DNA of 64,000 nt from the NCBI RefSeq assembly GCF_000719555.1, contig NZ_JOGX01000009.1:62001-126000 (forward strand), in the 5' to 3' direction. The translations under genes were made by a program, and so were the position numbers. The stretch is from Streptomyces sp. NRRL F-5727 (lineage in GTDB: Bacteria; Actinomycetota; Actinomycetes; Streptomycetales; Streptomycetaceae). The notes under the pieces are model-generated. The model had not been told where the DNA came from and searched no databases. It saw only the letters and a program-made list of their open reading frames with translations. How positions within the stretch are numbered: position 1 is the first letter of the stretch; the number at the start of each line of letters is the position of its first letter. This document shows positions 1 to 14,394 of the stretch, piece by piece.

Positions 1-201
1 TACGTCGAGCTGCCGGCCGCCGTCGAGCTCACCATCGCCGAGACCGAGCCGGGCGTCCAGGGCGACCGCTCCACCGGTGGCACCAAGCCCGCCACCCTGG
101 AGACCGGCCACCAGATCCAGGTCCCGCTCTTCATCACCACCGGTGAGAAGATCAAGGTCGACACCCGTGACAGCAGCTACCTCGGCCGGGTGAACAGCTA
201 A
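1..201 (+). CDS. efp: Elongation factor P, C-terminal part (cut by window edge)
   Basis: The window opens inside an open frame whose 66 visible residues end in [18 protein letters not shown], the typical EF-P domain III ending. EF-P binds ribosomes stalled on polyproline and promotes peptide bond formation. Only the C-terminal OB-fold is visible; the N-terminal domain with the modified tip residue lies outside. The stop is 2 bases before the GTG of nusB, so the two genes are very likely one transcript, as is usual in actinobacteria. Confidence 0.93.
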   Translation, partial: YVELPAAVELTIAETEPGVQGDRSTGGTKPATLETGHQIQVPLFITTGEKIKVDTRDSSYLGRVNS

Positions 202-203
202 CC

Positions 204-641
204 GTGGCCGCCCGGAGCAAGGCCCGCAGGCGGGCCTTCCAGATCCTGTTCGAGGCCGACCAGCGCGGCGCTTCGGTGCAGGAGGTCCTCGCGGACCAGA
301 TCCGGCTCCACCGTGCCGACGCGCAGCAGCCGCCGGTCGGTGACTTCACGATGCAGCTGGTCGAGGGGTACGCCCGGTACGTGGCCCGGATCGACGAGCT
401 CATCGCCACCTACGCGGTGGACTGGGACCTCGACCGGATGCCCGCCGCCGACCGGAACATCGTGCGCCTCGGCGCCTACGAGGTGATCTGGGAGGACGGC
501 ACCCCGGACGCGGTGGCGATCGACGAGGCCGTGCAGCTGGCCAAGGAGTTCTCCACGGACGACTCCCCGGCCTTCGTCAACGGCCTCCTGGGGCGCTTCA
601 AGGAGCTGAAGCCCCGACTGCGCCGGGACGTGGACGCCTAG
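204..641 (+). CDS. nusB: Transcription antitermination factor NusB
   Basis: This 145-residue protein has the normal NusB length and the all-helical NusB fold signature: N-terminal RSKARRRAFQILFEAD and the C-terminal block DSPAFVNGLLGRF. NusB pairs with NusE (S10), binds boxA RNA and supports processive transcription of rRNA operons. The GTG start is only 2 bases after the efp stop, so translation is probably coupled. It ends just before a strong hairpin that it shares with the convergent bldD gene. Confidence 0.95.
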   Translation: MAARSKARRRAFQILFEADQRGASVQEVLADQIRLHRADAQQPPVGDFTMQLVEGYARYVARIDELIATYAVDWDLDRMPAADRNIVRLGAYEVIWEDGTPDAVAIDEAVQLAKEFSTDDSPAFVNGLLGRFKELKPRLRRDVDA

Positions 642-657
642 TCCCCGAACGGCTCGT

Positions 658-697
658 CGAAGGGGCCCGCGGCACTTCCGTGCCGCGGGCCCCTTCG
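658..697. terminator. Bidirectional terminator between nusB and bldD
   Basis: A perfect 18-bp inverted repeat (arms 658-675 and 680-697, loop TTCC) sits 16 bases after the nusB stop and about 120 bases beyond the bldD stop. There is no long U tract, which is usual for Streptomyces terminators. Confidence 0.85.
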
Positions 698-816
698 CGT
701 TTCGCGGGCGTTCCGCCGAACGGGTGAAAGGGAACGCGAAAGCGCCGGGCCCGTGGCGTCGAATGACGTCCACGGGCCCGGCGGCACGTTTCTGCAATGC
801 GGAACTCGGGAGGCGC

Positions 817-1317
817 TCAGTTCTCCTCGTGGGCGACCGCGCGGCGCGCGTCCGCGTCGAGCACGCCCCAGCTGATCAGCTGCTCGGTCAGGACCGAGGG
901 GGACTGGTCGTAGATGACGGCCAGGGTGCGCAGGTCGTCCTGGCGGATCGACAGCACCTTGCCGTTGTAGTCGCCGCGCTGCGACTGGATCGTCGCCGCG
1001 TAGCGCTGGAGCGGGCCGGCCTTCTCCTGCGGGACGTGGGCCAGGCGCTCCAGGTCCAGGACCAGCTTCGGCGGCGGCTCGGCGGCACCGCCGGGGGTCG
1101 TACCGGGCAGCAGCTCCTGCACCGGCACGCCGTAGAAGTCCGCCAGCTCGGCCAGGCGCTGCACGGTCACGGCGCGGTCGCCGCGCTCGTACGAGCCGAC
1201 CACGACGGCCTTCCAGCGGCCCTGGGACTTCTCCTCCACCCCGTGGAGGGACAGGCCCTGCTGGGTGCGGATCGCGCGGAGTTTGGCCCCGAGCTGCTTT
1301 GCGTATTCGCTGGACAT
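817..1317 (-). CDS. bldD: Developmental master regulator BldD
   Basis: This 166-residue protein has an N-terminal XRE-type helix-turn-helix (about residues 8-65) and the C-terminal c-di-GMP-binding domain. The signature RGD-X8-RQDD is intact: R114, D116, R125 and D128, the same numbers as in the S. coelicolor protein. In Streptomyces, tetrameric c-di-GMP holds two BldD molecules together so that sporulation genes are repressed during vegetative growth. The gene stands alone, convergent to nusB and divergent from pyrR. A BldD-like box in its own upstream region suggests autorepression. Confidence 0.97.
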   Translation of the reverse strand: MSSEYAKQLGAKLRAIRTQQGLSLHGVEEKSQGRWKAVVVGSYERGDRAVTVQRLAELADFYGVPVQELLPGTTPGGAAEPPPKLVLDLERLAHVPQEKAGPLQRYAATIQSQRGDYNGKVLSIRQDDLRTLAVIYDQSPSVLTEQLISWGVLDADARRAVAHEEN

Positions 1318-1364
1318 AACGCTCCCGGACGCTGTGACGACATGCGGCTGCGCCGCGCGGCTGG

Positions 1365-1382
1365 TAACTCACTGTGAGGTTA
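1365..1382. promoter_or_regulatory. Probable BldD box in the bldD promoter
   Basis: The sequence TAACTCACTGTGAGGTTA contains a perfect CTCAC-T-GTGAG palindrome flanked by TAA/TTA. It lies 48 bases upstream of the bldD start. It resembles the published BldD consensus (AGTGA then a TCAC-like half), and BldD is known to repress itself. The match is by eye only. Confidence 0.55.
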
Positions 1383-1534
1383 CGCAGCGTTACTCTTTCC
1401 CGTCAAGCCGAAAGGGGCCCGCCACCCCCTCCCGGGGGACGGTCCGCCGCAGGTCGGAACGGGGGAGGGGGGAGCCCCGGAAAGCCCGTACGCGCGCCCC
1501 TGCTAAAGTGGACGCCGTACATCCGACGTCCTTT

Positions 1535-2138
<604 letters not shown>

Positions 2139-2222
2139 CCGGACCGGCCGTCCCGCGGGGCCACGGCACCTCCGTGTGCCCCCGCATGCCCTCACGCCTC
2201 CCCACCCCGGAGAGAAACCCCG

Positions 2223-3209
2223 ATGATGCGTCACCTCATCTCGGCCGCCGACCTCACCCGCGACGACGCCGTCCTCATCCTCGACACCGCCGAGGAGATG
2301 GCCCGGGTGGCCGACCGGCCCATCAGGAAGCTGCCGACCCTCCGCGGCCGGACCATCTGCAACCTCTTCTTCGAGGACTCCACCCGGACCCGGATCTCCT
2401 TCGAGGCCGCCGAGAAGCGCCTCTCCGCCGACGTCATCAACTTCGCGGCCAAGGGCTCCAGCGTCTCCAAGGGCGAGTCCCTGAAGGACACCGCCCAGAC
2501 CCTGGAGGCGATGGGCGTCGACGCCGTCGTCATCCGGCACAGCGCCTCCGGCGCCCCCTTCCGCCTCGCCACCTCCGGCTGGATCGACGCCCCCGTCATC
2601 AACGCGGGCGACGGCACCCACCAGCACCCCACCCAGGCCCTCCTGGACGCCTTCACCATGCGCCGCCGCCTCGTCGGCCGCGACGCCGGACTCGGCAGGG
2701 ACCTGGCCGGCAAGCGGATCACCCTGGTCGGCGACGTCCTGCACAGCCGGGTCGCCCGCTCCAACGTCGACCTGCTGCACACCCTCGGCGCCGAGGTCAC
2801 CCTGGTGGCCCCGCCCACCCTCGTCCCCGTCGGCGTCGAGAGCTGGCCCTGCGACGTCTCGTACGACCTCGACAGCGTGCTGCCGAAGTCCGACGCGGTG
2901 ATGATGCTGCGTGTGCAGCGCGAGCGGATGAACGCCGCCTTCTTCCCGACCGAGCGCGAGTACTCGCGCCGCTACGGGCTCGACGGCGACCGGATGGCGA
3001 AGATGCCCGAGCACGCCATCGTCATGCACCCCGGCCCGATGGTCCGCGGCATGGAGATCACCGCCGAGGTCGCCGACTCCGACCGCTGCACGGTCGTCGA
3101 GCAGGTCGCCAACGGCGTCTCCGTCCGGATGGCCGTCCTCTACCTGCTGCTCGGCGGCTCCGAGCCCGCCGTCGCCCCCGCCACCACCCGCACCGAGGAG
3201 AGCAAGTAA
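2223..3209 (+). CDS. pyrB: Aspartate carbamoyltransferase catalytic chain
   Basis: The protein of about 328 residues has the carbamoyl-phosphate loop [13 protein letters not shown] (about 50-62), the KGES loop (about 86-89), [11 protein letters not shown] and the C-terminal HPGP aspartate site. It makes carbamoyl aspartate, the committed step of pyrimidine synthesis. No pyrI regulatory subunit gene is nearby, so allosteric control by that route is not expected. Two adjacent ATG codons (2223 and 2226) are both possible starts. pyrC begins 2 bases after its stop. Confidence 0.96.
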   Translation: MMRHLISAADLTRDDAVLILDTAEEMARVADRPIRKLPTLRGRTICNLFFEDSTRTRISFEAAEKRLSADVINFAAKGSSVSKGESLKDTAQTLEAMGVDAVVIRHSASGAPFRLATSGWIDAPVINAGDGTHQHPTQALLDAFTMRRRLVGRDAGLGRDLAGKRITLVGDVLHSRVARSNVDLLHTLGAEVTLVAPPTLVPVGVESWPCDVSYDLDSVLPKSDAVMMLRVQRERMNAAFFPTEREYSRRYGLDGDRMAKMPEHAIVMHPGPMVRGMEITAEVADSDRCTVVEQVANGVSVRMAVLYLLLGGSEPAVAPATTRTEESK

Positions 3210-3211
3210 CG

Positions 3212-4498
3212 ATGAGCAAGATCCTGATCCGCGGTGCGAAGGTGCTGGGCGGCGAGCCGCAGGACGTCCTGATCGACGGCGAGACCATCGCCGAGGTCGG
3301 CACCGGGCTGTCCGCCGAGGGCGCGACCGTGATCGAGGCCGACGGGCAGATCCTCCTCCCGGGCCTCGTCGACCTCCACACCCATCTGCGCGAGCCCGGC
3401 CGCGAGGACTCCGAGACCGTCCTCACCGGCACCCGCGCCGCCGCCTCCGGCGGCTACACGGCCGTCTTCGCCATGGCCAACACCCACCCGGTGGCCGACA
3501 CCGCCGGCGTCGTCGAGCAGGTCTACCGGCTCGGCAAGGAGGCCGGCTACTGCGACGTGCAGCCCATCGGCGCCGTCACCGTCGGCCTGGAGGGCAAGAA
3601 GCTCGCCGAACTCGGCGCCATGCACGACTCCGCGGCCGGCGTCACCGTCTTCTCCGACGACGGCAAGTGCGTCGACGACGCCGTGATCATGCGCCGCGCC
3701 CTGGAGTACGTGAAGGCGTTCGACGGCGTCGTCGCCCAGCACGCCCAGGAGCCCCGCCTCACCGAGGGCGCCCAGATGAACGAGGGCGTCGTCTCCGCCG
3801 AGCTCGGCCTGGGCGGCTGGCCGGCCGTCGCCGAGGAGTCGATCATCGCCCGCGACGTCCTCCTCGCCGAGCACGTCGGCTCCCGCGTCCACATCTGCCA
3901 CCTCTCCACCGCCGGCTCCGTCGAGATCGTCCGCTGGGCCAAGTCCCGCGGCATCGACGTCACCGCCGAGGTCACCCCGCACCACCTCCTCCTCACGGAC
4001 GAGCTGGTCCGCACGTACAACCCGGTCTACAAGGTCAACCCGCCGCTGCGCACCGAGAAGGACGTCCTCGCGCTGCGCGAGGCGCTGGCCGACGGCACGA
4101 TCGACATCGTCGCCACCGACCACGCACCGCACCCGCACGAGGACAAGGACTGCGAGTGGGCCGCCGCCGCCATGGGCATGGTCGGCCTGGAGACCGCGCT
4201 CTCCGTCGTCCAGCAGACGATGGTGGAGACCGGCCTCCTCGACTGGGCCGGCGTCGCCGACCGGATGTCCTCCGCCCCGGCCCGCATCGGCCGCGCCACC
4301 GGCCACGGACGGCCCGTCTCGGCTGGTGAGCCCGCGAACCTGGTCCTGGTCGATCCGGCTTACCGTGGGACGGTGGACCCCGCGGACTTCGCCTCCCGCA
4401 GCCGCAACACCCCCTACGAGGGCCGTGAGCTGCCGGGTCGCGTCACCCACACCTTCCTGCGGGGCCGGGCAACGGTCATGGACGGGAAGTTGGCGTGA
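3212..4498 (+). CDS. pyrC: Dihydroorotase
   Basis: The 428-residue class I amidohydrolase cyclises carbamoyl aspartate to dihydroorotate. The zinc motif HTHLREPG is present near residue 60, and the late metal/catalytic aspartate lies in [13 protein letters not shown]. The ATG at 3212 is preferred: the frame stays open far upstream inside pyrB, but homology begins at [14 protein letters not shown]. Its stop overlaps the next gene by 4 bases (GTGA). Confidence 0.96.
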   Translation: MSKILIRGAKVLGGEPQDVLIDGETIAEVGTGLSAEGATVIEADGQILLPGLVDLHTHLREPGREDSETVLTGTRAAASGGYTAVFAMANTHPVADTAGVVEQVYRLGKEAGYCDVQPIGAVTVGLEGKKLAELGAMHDSAAGVTVFSDDGKCVDDAVIMRRALEYVKAFDGVVAQHAQEPRLTEGAQMNEGVVSAELGLGGWPAVAEESIIARDVLLAEHVGSRVHICHLSTAGSVEIVRWAKSRGIDVTAEVTPHHLLLTDELVRTYNPVYKVNPPLRTEKDVLALREALADGTIDIVATDHAPHPHEDKDCEWAAAAMGMVGLETALSVVQQTMVETGLLDWAGVADRMSSAPARIGRATGHGRPVSAGEPANLVLVDPAYRGTVDPADFASRSRNTPYEGRELPGRVTHTFLRGRATVMDGKLA

Positions 4499-5067
4499 CA
4501 CACCACATCGCAAGCGCGGCCCTCGCCGCGGAGCAGAAGTCGGCAGAGGTGACCGACTGGGCCGGCCGGATCGGCTGGGTCGTCGGACTCCTGCTCTTCG
4601 TCGCCTTCGTCTACTGGCTCATGCGCCAGGGCTGGAAGTGGCGCGGCAGCCTCCAGTCGGACCTGCCCGCGCTCCCCGAGGTGCCGGAGGCGCCCGGCGA
4701 GGCCAAGCTGACCCTGGACGGGCGCTACCACGGCTCCACCACCGCCGGGCAGTGGCTCGACCGGATCGTCGCGCACGGCCTCGGCACCCGCAGCCGCGCC
4801 GAGCTCACGCTCACCGACGCCGGGATCTCGGTCGTCCGCCCCGGGGCGAACGACTTCCTGATCCCCGCCGCCGCCCTGCGCGAGGCCCGTCTCGACAAGG
4901 GCATCGCCGGCAAGGTCCTCGCCGAGGGCGGGCTCCTGATCGTCACCTGGGAGCACGGCTCCACCCTCCTCGACTCCGGCTTCCGCTCCGACCGGGCCGC
5001 CGAGCACACCGCCTGGGTCGAGACCATCAACTCCATGATCGACACGACGGAAGGCATCGCACGATGA
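4495..5067 (+). CDS. Membrane-anchored PH-like protein of the pyr/car operon
   Basis: This 190-residue protein has one clear transmembrane helix near residues 24-44 ([20 protein letters not shown]) and then a soluble domain that looks like the bacterial PH-fold family. It starts at a GTG that overlaps the pyrC stop by 4 bases, and its own stop overlaps the carA start by 4 bases. It is therefore translated with the pathway enzymes. The same position in other actinobacteria is occupied by a similar protein, but I know of no assigned function. A role in placing the carbamoyl-phosphate enzymes at the membrane is only a guess. Confidence 0.85.
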   Translation: MTHHIASAALAAEQKSAEVTDWAGRIGWVVGLLLFVAFVYWLMRQGWKWRGSLQSDLPALPEVPEAPGEAKLTLDGRYHGSTTAGQWLDRIVAHGLGTRSRAELTLTDAGISVVRPGANDFLIPAAALREARLDKGIAGKVLAEGGLLIVTWEHGSTLLDSGFRSDRAAEHTAWVETINSMIDTTEGIAR

Positions 5068-6195
5068 CGACCTCCACAAGGGGAGCCCACGCTCCCGCCG
5101 TACTCGTCCTGGAGGACGGCCGCATCTTCCGCGGCCGCGCCTACGGGGCCGTGGGGGAGACCTTCGGCGAGGCCGTGTTCTCCACCGGCATGACCGGCTA
5201 CCAGGAGACCCTCACCGACCCGTCGTACGACCGCCAGATCGTCGTCGCCACCGCCCCCCAGATCGGCAACACCGGCTGGAACGACGAGGACGACGAGTCG
5301 AGCCGCATCTGGGTCTCCGGCTACGTGGTCCGCGACCCCGCCCGCATCCCGTCGAACTGGCGCGCCAAGCGCAGCCTCGACGACGAGCTGGTCGCCCAGG
5401 GCGTCGTCGGCATCTCCGGCATCGACACCCGCGCCCTCACCCGCCACCTGCGCGAGCGCGGCTCCATGCGCGCCGGCGTCTTCTCCGGCGAGGCCCTGGC
5501 CCCCGAGGCCGAGCTGCTCGCCCGGGTGCAGGCCCAGCCGCACATGAAGGGCGCCAGCCTCTACGAGGAGGTCGCCACCAAGGAGCCGTACGTCGTCCCC
5601 GCGATCGGTGAGAAGAAGTTCACCGTCGCCGCCATCGACCTGGGCATCAAGGGCATGACCCCGCACCGGATGGCCGAGCGCGGCATCGAGGTCCACGTGC
5701 TGCCCGCCACCGCGAGCGTCGAGGACGTCTACGCGGTCGACCCGGACGGCGTCTTCTTCTCCAACGGCCCGGGCGACCCGGCCACCGCCGACGGCCCGGT
5801 CGCGCTCATGACCGCCGTCCTGGAGCGGAAGACCCCGCTCTTCGGCATCTGCTTCGGCAACCAGATCCTCGGCCGCGCGCTCGGCTTCGGCACATACAAG
5901 CTGAAGTACGGCCACCGCGGCATCAACCAGCCCGTCCAGGACCGGACGACCGGCAAGGTCGAGGTCACCGCGCACAACCACGGCTTCGCCGTCGACGCGC
6001 CCCTCGACAAGGTCTCCGAGACCCCCTTCGGCCGCGCCGAGGTCTCCCACGTCTGCCTGAACGACAACGTCGTGGAGGGCCTCCAGCTGCTCGACCAGCC
6101 GGCCTTCTCCGTCCAGTACCACCCCGAGGCGGCCGCGGGCCCGCACGACGCCGCGTACCTCTTCGACCGCTTCGTTTCTCTCCTGGAGGCCGAGC

Positions 6196-6203
<8 letters not shown>
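5064..6203 (+). CDS. carA: Carbamoyl-phosphate synthase small (glutaminase) subunit
   Basis: The 379-residue protein has the CPSase small-chain N-terminal domain (about 15-150) and a class I glutamine amidotransferase domain (about 195-370). The nucleophile cysteine lies in [13 protein letters not shown] and the His/Glu pair in SVQYHPEAA. It hydrolyses glutamine and passes ammonia to CarB. ATG 5064 overlaps the previous stop by 4 bases, and carB starts 8 bases before the carA stop. Confidence 0.97.
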
Positions 6204-9504
<3,301 letters not shown>

Positions 9505-9512
9505 CAGCCACC

Positions 9513-9542
9513 GAGGGGGACACCGGAAACGGTGTCCCCCTC
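9513..9542. terminator. Hairpin between carB and pyrD
   Basis: A perfect 12-bp stem (GAGGGGGACACC, 9513-9524, with 9531-9542; loop GGAAAC) ends in TCTTC and lies in the 55-base gap before pyrD. It could be a partial terminator or a processing site that lowers pyrD-pyrF expression relative to carB. Confidence 0.6.
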
Positions 9543-9559
9543 TTCATGAGGACACCACC

Positions 9560-10665
<1,106 letters not shown>

Positions 10666-10669
<4 letters not shown>

Positions 10670-11502
10670 CCCTCTCCTTCGGCACCCGCCTGCGCTCCGC
10701 CATGGACGAGCGCGGCCCGCTCTGCGTCGGCGTCGACCCGCACGCCTCCCTGCTCGGCTCCTGGGGCCTCGGCGACGACGTCGCGGGCCTGGAGCGCTTC
10801 ACGTACACCGTGGTCGAGGCGCTGGCGGACACCGTCGCGGTCTTCAAGCCGCAGGCCGCCTTCTTCGAGCGCTTCGGCTCGCGTGGCATCGCCGTCCTGG
10901 AGCGCGCCACCGCCGACCTGCGCGCGGCCGGCGGGCTGGTCGTCATGGACGCCAAGCGCGGCGACATCGGCTCCACCATGGCCGCCTACGCGGAGACCTT
11001 CCTCCGGAAGGACTCCCCGCTCTTCTCCGACGCCCTCACGGTCTCCCCGTACCTCGGCTACGGCTCCCTGAAGCCGGCCGTCGACCTGGCCCGCGAGTCC
11101 GGCGCCGGCCTCTTCGTCCTCGCGCTGACCTCCAACCCGGAGGGCGCCGAGGTCCAGCGGGCGGTCCGGGAGGACGGCCGCACCATCGGCGCGACCATGC
11201 TCGCCCACCTCGCCGAGGAGAACGCGGGGGAGACCCCCATGGGGTCCTTCGGCGCGGTCGTCGGCGCCACCCTCGGCGACCTCTCCTCCTTCGACCTGGA
11301 CATCAACGGCCCGCTGCTCGCCCCGGGCATCGGCGCCCAGGGCGCCACCCCGGCCGACCTCCCGGTCGTCTTCGGGGCCGCGGTCCGCAACGTCGTCCCG
11401 AACGTGAGCCGGGGCGTGCTGCGCGCCGGACCGGACGCGTCCGCCCTGCGGGACGCGGCGGCGCGCTACGCGGACGAGATCCGGGCGGCCGTCGCCGGCT
11501 GA
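10666..11502 (+). CDS. pyrF: Orotidine 5'-phosphate decarboxylase (type 2)
   Basis: The 278-residue length fits the longer type 2 PyrF group. The catalytic motif DAKRGDIGSTMAAY (near residue 90) carries the Asp-Lys pair, and FKPQAAFFERFG lies before it. It decarboxylates OMP to UMP, the last step before nucleotide kinases. The GTG start overlaps the pyrD stop by 4 bases. It is the last gene of the operon; a stem-loop follows 10 bases after the stop. Confidence 0.96.
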
Positions 11503-11512
11503 CCGGTCCCCG

Positions 11513-11552
11513 CCGCCGTCCGGGCATCCCCGCAGGTGGGAGCGGACGGCGG
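11513..11552 (+). terminator. Stem-loop after pyrF
   Basis: CCGCCGTCC (11513-11521) pairs perfectly with GGACGGCGG (11544-11552) around a 22-base loop. Its place just after pyrF suggests the end of the pyrimidine transcript. Confidence 0.5.
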
Positions 11553-11614
11553 CCCCGGACGGTCGCCCGCGGCTCTACTTGACGAAAACTTGGCAGAAAT
11601 CCGGGTCGATATGC

Positions 11615-11656
11615 CGGAAAAGTCCTGGTCGAGCGAGGCTGACCAGGACTTTTCCG
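11615..11656. repeat. 16-bp perfect inverted repeat between pyrF and sihF
   Basis: Arms CGGAAAAGTCCTGGTC (11615-11630) and its exact complement (11641-11656) flank a 10-base loop. The arms contain an AAAA/TTTT run, unusual for this G+C-rich DNA. It lies upstream of the proposed sihF promoter. It could be a terminator or a protein-binding site. Confidence 0.7.
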
Positions 11657-11665
11657 CTGTTCTCG

Positions 11666-11694
11666 CTGACTGGAGCGGCCATGCCCGCTAGTCT
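11666..11694 (+). promoter_or_regulatory. Likely sihF promoter
   Basis: CTGACT (11666-11671) and TAGTCT (11689-11694) are 17 bases apart, close to the HrdB pattern. This gives a leader of about 110 bases. The leader contains a second inverted repeat, ACGTCCAACG / CGTTGGACGT (11709-11718 and 11726-11735). Confidence 0.5.
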
Positions 11695-11810
11695 CCGGGG
11701 CAGGGCAGACGTCCAACGGTCACGTCGTTGGACGTTGCTCCACTGGTGTGGGTCGACCAGGTCCCTCACCGGTCCGTATCCGACAGATCGACATCCGAGG
11801 TGACGTAGGC

Positions 11811-12134
11811 GTGGCTCTTCCGCCCCTTACCCCTGAACAGCGCGCAGCCGCGCTCGAAAAGGCCGCCGCGGCTCGCCGGGAGCGGGCCGAGGTCAAGAAT
11901 CGACTCAAGCACTCCGGCGCCTCCCTCCACGAGGTCATCAAGCAGGGCCAGGAGAACGACGTCATCGGCAAGATGAAGGTCTCCGCCCTCCTTGAGTCCC
12001 TTCCCGGCGTCGGCAAGGTCCGCGCCAAGCAGATCATGGAGCGGCTCGGCATCTCCGAGAGCCGCCGTGTCCGGGGTCTCGGCTCCAACCAGATCGCCTC
12101 CCTGGAGCGCGAGTTCGGCGGCGCCGGCGCCTGA
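11811..12134 (+). CDS. sihF: Actinobacterial integration host factor sIHF
   Basis: This 107-residue basic protein starts [20 protein letters not shown] and contains the helix-two-turn-helix DNA-binding module [19 protein letters not shown] (about residues 63-82). The length and sequence match sIHF of S. coelicolor, a nucleoid protein that binds DNA without sequence preference and affects sporulation and antibiotic output. GTG 11811 is chosen because homology starts there; an upstream in-frame ATG would add 21 unlikely residues. gmk follows after 73 bases, the usual mihF-gmk order. Confidence 0.95.
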   Translation: MALPPLTPEQRAAALEKAAAARRERAEVKNRLKHSGASLHEVIKQGQENDVIGKMKVSALLESLPGVGKVRAKQIMERLGISESRRVRGLGSNQIASLEREFGGAGA

Positions 12135-12207
12135 TCCGGCGCCGGGGCCGGGGGCCGTACCGGGACATGCGTCCCGGGCACCCCGTCGATACTGGAATAA
12201 TCGCTGC

Positions 12208-12771
12208 ATGGCAGCAGAAGTACGTCCGCGGCTGACCGTGCTCTCCGGCCCCTCAGGGGTCGGCAAGAGCACGGTCGTCGCTCATATGCGCAAGGTCCAC
12301 CCCGAGGTCTGGCTCTCGGTGTCGGCCACGACACGAAAGCCCCGCCCCGGCGAGAAGCACGGCGTCCAGTACTTCTTCGTCACGGACGACGAGTTCGACA
12401 AGCTGATCGCCAACGGTGAGCTCCTCGAGTGGGCCGAATTCGCGGGCAACCGCTACGGCACGCCCCGCAGCGCGGTCGTCGAGCGCCTGGAGAAGGGCGA
12501 GCCCGTCCTCCTGGAGATCGAACTCCAGGGCGCACGCCAGGTGAAGGAGTCCATGGCCGACTCCCGGCTGGTCTTCCTGGCCCCGCCCAGCTGGGAGGAG
12601 CTGGTCCGCCGGCTCACCGGCCGCGGCACCGAGTCGCCCGAGGTCATCGAGCGGCGGCTGGCGGCCGCCAAGGTCGAGCTCGCCGCCGAGTCGGAGTTCG
12701 ACACCACGCTCGTCAACACCTCCGTCGAGGACGTCGCGCGTGAGCTGCTAACGTTGATGCACGTAGTCTGA
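12208..12771 (+). CDS. gmk: Guanylate kinase
   Basis: The 187-residue protein has the P-loop GPSGVGKST near residue 14, the GMP-binding region [13 protein letters not shown] and YGTP, and the lid arginines in [10 protein letters not shown]. It phosphorylates GMP to GDP. ATG 12208 is used because the family begins just there; the frame is open further upstream only because it runs through sihF in another frame. rpoZ follows 28 bases later. Confidence 0.97.
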   Translation: MAAEVRPRLTVLSGPSGVGKSTVVAHMRKVHPEVWLSVSATTRKPRPGEKHGVQYFFVTDDEFDKLIANGELLEWAEFAGNRYGTPRSAVVERLEKGEPVLLEIELQGARQVKESMADSRLVFLAPPSWEELVRRLTGRGTESPEVIERRLAAAKVELAAESEFDTTLVNTSVEDVARELLTLMHVV

Positions 12772-12799
12772 TCTTTTATCCATCTTCGGAAGGTAGAGC

Positions 12800-13072
12800 G
12801 TGTCCTCTTCCATCACCGCGCCCGAGGGCATCATCAACCCGCCGATCGACGAGCTGCTCGAGGCCACGGACTCGAAGTACAGCCTCGTGATCTACGCGGC
12901 CAAGCGCGCGCGTCAGATCAACGCGTACTACTCGCAGCTCGGTGAGGGCCTGCTGGAGTACGTCGGTCCCCTCGTCGACACCCACGTCCACGAGAAGCCG
13001 CTCTCGATCGCCCTGCGCGAGATCAACGCGGGTCTGCTGACCTCCGAGGCCGTCGAGGGCCCCGTTCAGTAA
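12800..13072 (+). CDS. rpoZ: RNA polymerase omega subunit
   Basis: The 90-residue protein begins at GTG and contains the omega core [31 protein letters not shown] (its key part is AAKRARQIN). Omega assists folding of beta-prime and assembly of the polymerase. It sits between gmk and coaBC as in most actinobacteria, with a strong terminator after it. Confidence 0.97.
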   Translation: MSSSITAPEGIINPPIDELLEATDSKYSLVIYAAKRARQINAYYSQLGEGLLEYVGPLVDTHVHEKPLSIALREINAGLLTSEAVEGPVQ

Positions 13073-13085
13073 GCGTTGCGTTCGT

Positions 13086-13124
13086 CACCACAGGCCCGGC
13101 GGTCCTTCCGCCGGGCCTGTGGTG
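13086..13124. terminator. Terminator after rpoZ
   Basis: A perfect 17-bp stem (13086-13102 with 13108-13124, loop TCCTT) follows the rpoZ stop by 13 bases. It separates gmk-rpoZ from coaBC. Confidence 0.85.
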
Positions 13125-13179
13125 TCTCATGGAGCCGTCCGCCAGCCGAGAACACGCCGCCGTGTGGGGAGAGACAACC

Positions 13180-14394
13180 GTGACCAAGCCGAAGGTCGTC
13201 CTGGGGGTGAGCGGCGGCATCGCCGCCTACAAGGCGTGCGAGCTGCTGCGCCGGCTCACCGAGTCGGGCCACGACGTCCGCGTCGTCCCCACCGACTCCG
13301 CGCTCCACTTCGTCGGCGCCGCCACCTGGTCCGCGCTCTCGGGCAACCCGGTCTCCACCGAGGTCTGGGACTCCGTCCACGAGGTCCCGCACGTCCGCAT
13401 CGGCCAGGCGGCCGACCTCGTCGTGGTCGCCCCCGCCACCGCCGACATGCTCGCCAAGGCCGCCCACGGCCTCGCCGACGACCTCCTCACCAACACGCTG
13501 CTCACCGCGCGCTGTCCGGTCGTCTTCGCCCCCGCCATGCACACCGAGATGTGGGAGCACCCGGCCACCCAGGAGAACGTGGCCACCCTCCGCCGCCGCG
13601 GCGCCGTCGTCATCGAGCCCGCCGTCGGCCGCCTCACCGGCGTCGACACCGGCAAGGGCCGGCTCCCCGACCCCGGCGAGATCTTCGACGTCTGCCGCAG
13701 CGTCCTCGCCCGCGGCGTCACCGTCCCGGACCTCGCCGGGCGCCACGTCGTGGTCTCCGCCGGCGGCACCCGCGAGCCCCTCGACCCGGTCCGCTACCTG
13801 GGCAACCGCTCCTCCGGCAAGCAGGGGTACGCCCTCGCCAAGGCCGCCGCCGCGCGCGGCGCCCGGGTCACCCTCGTCGAGGCCAACACCGCTCTGCCCG
13901 ACCCGGCCGGCGTCGACGTCGTCCACGTCGGTACCGCCGTCCAGCTCCGCGAGGCCGTCCTCAAGGCCGCCGCCGACGCCGACGCGGTCGTCATGGCCGC
14001 CGCCGTCGCCGACTTCCGCCCGGCCACGTACGCCACCGGCAAGATCAAGAAGACGGACGACGGGGGAGCGCCGACCATCGAGCTGGTCCGCAACCCCGAC
14101 ATCCTCGCCGAGCTCTCCGCCGACCGCGCCCTGCCCGGCCAGGTCGTCGTCGGCTTCGCCGCCGAGACCGACGACGTGCTCGCCAACGGCCGCGCCAAGC
14201 TCGCCCGCAAGGGCTGCGACCTCCTCGTCGTCAACGAGGTCGGCGAGCACAGGACCTTCGGCTCGGAGGAGAACGAGGCCGTGGTCCTCGCCGCCGACGG
14301 CACCGAGACCCCGGTCCCGTACGGCCCGAAGGAAGCCCTCGCCGAGACCGTCTGGGACCTCGTCCTGCCGCGCCTGCGGGAGCGGACGACCTGA
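13180..14394 (+). CDS. coaBC: Bifunctional phosphopantothenoylcysteine decarboxylase / synthetase
   Basis: The 404-residue enzyme has the FMN-dependent CoaC domain (about 1-185; GVSGGIAAYKACELLRRL, PHVRIGQAADLVVVAP, FAPAMHTEMW) followed by the CTP-dependent CoaB domain (GGTREPLDPVRYLGNRSSGK, then GKIKKTDD). It carries out two steps of coenzyme A synthesis. GTG 13180 is preferred over an earlier ATG at 13129 because GGGAGAG lies at the right distance and homology begins at MTKPKVVLGVSGG. Confidence 0.95.
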   Translation: MTKPKVVLGVSGGIAAYKACELLRRLTESGHDVRVVPTDSALHFVGAATWSALSGNPVSTEVWDSVHEVPHVRIGQAADLVVVAPATADMLAKAAHGLADDLLTNTLLTARCPVVFAPAMHTEMWEHPATQENVATLRRRGAVVIEPAVGRLTGVDTGKGRLPDPGEIFDVCRSVLARGVTVPDLAGRHVVVSAGGTREPLDPVRYLGNRSSGKQGYALAKAAAARGARVTLVEANTALPDPAGVDVVHVGTAVQLREAVLKAAADADAVVMAAAVADFRPATYATGKIKKTDDGGAPTIELVRNPDILAELSADRALPGQVVVGFAAETDDVLANGRAKLARKGCDLLVVNEVGEHRTFGSEENEAVVLAADGTETPVPYGPKEALAETVWDLVLPRLRERTT

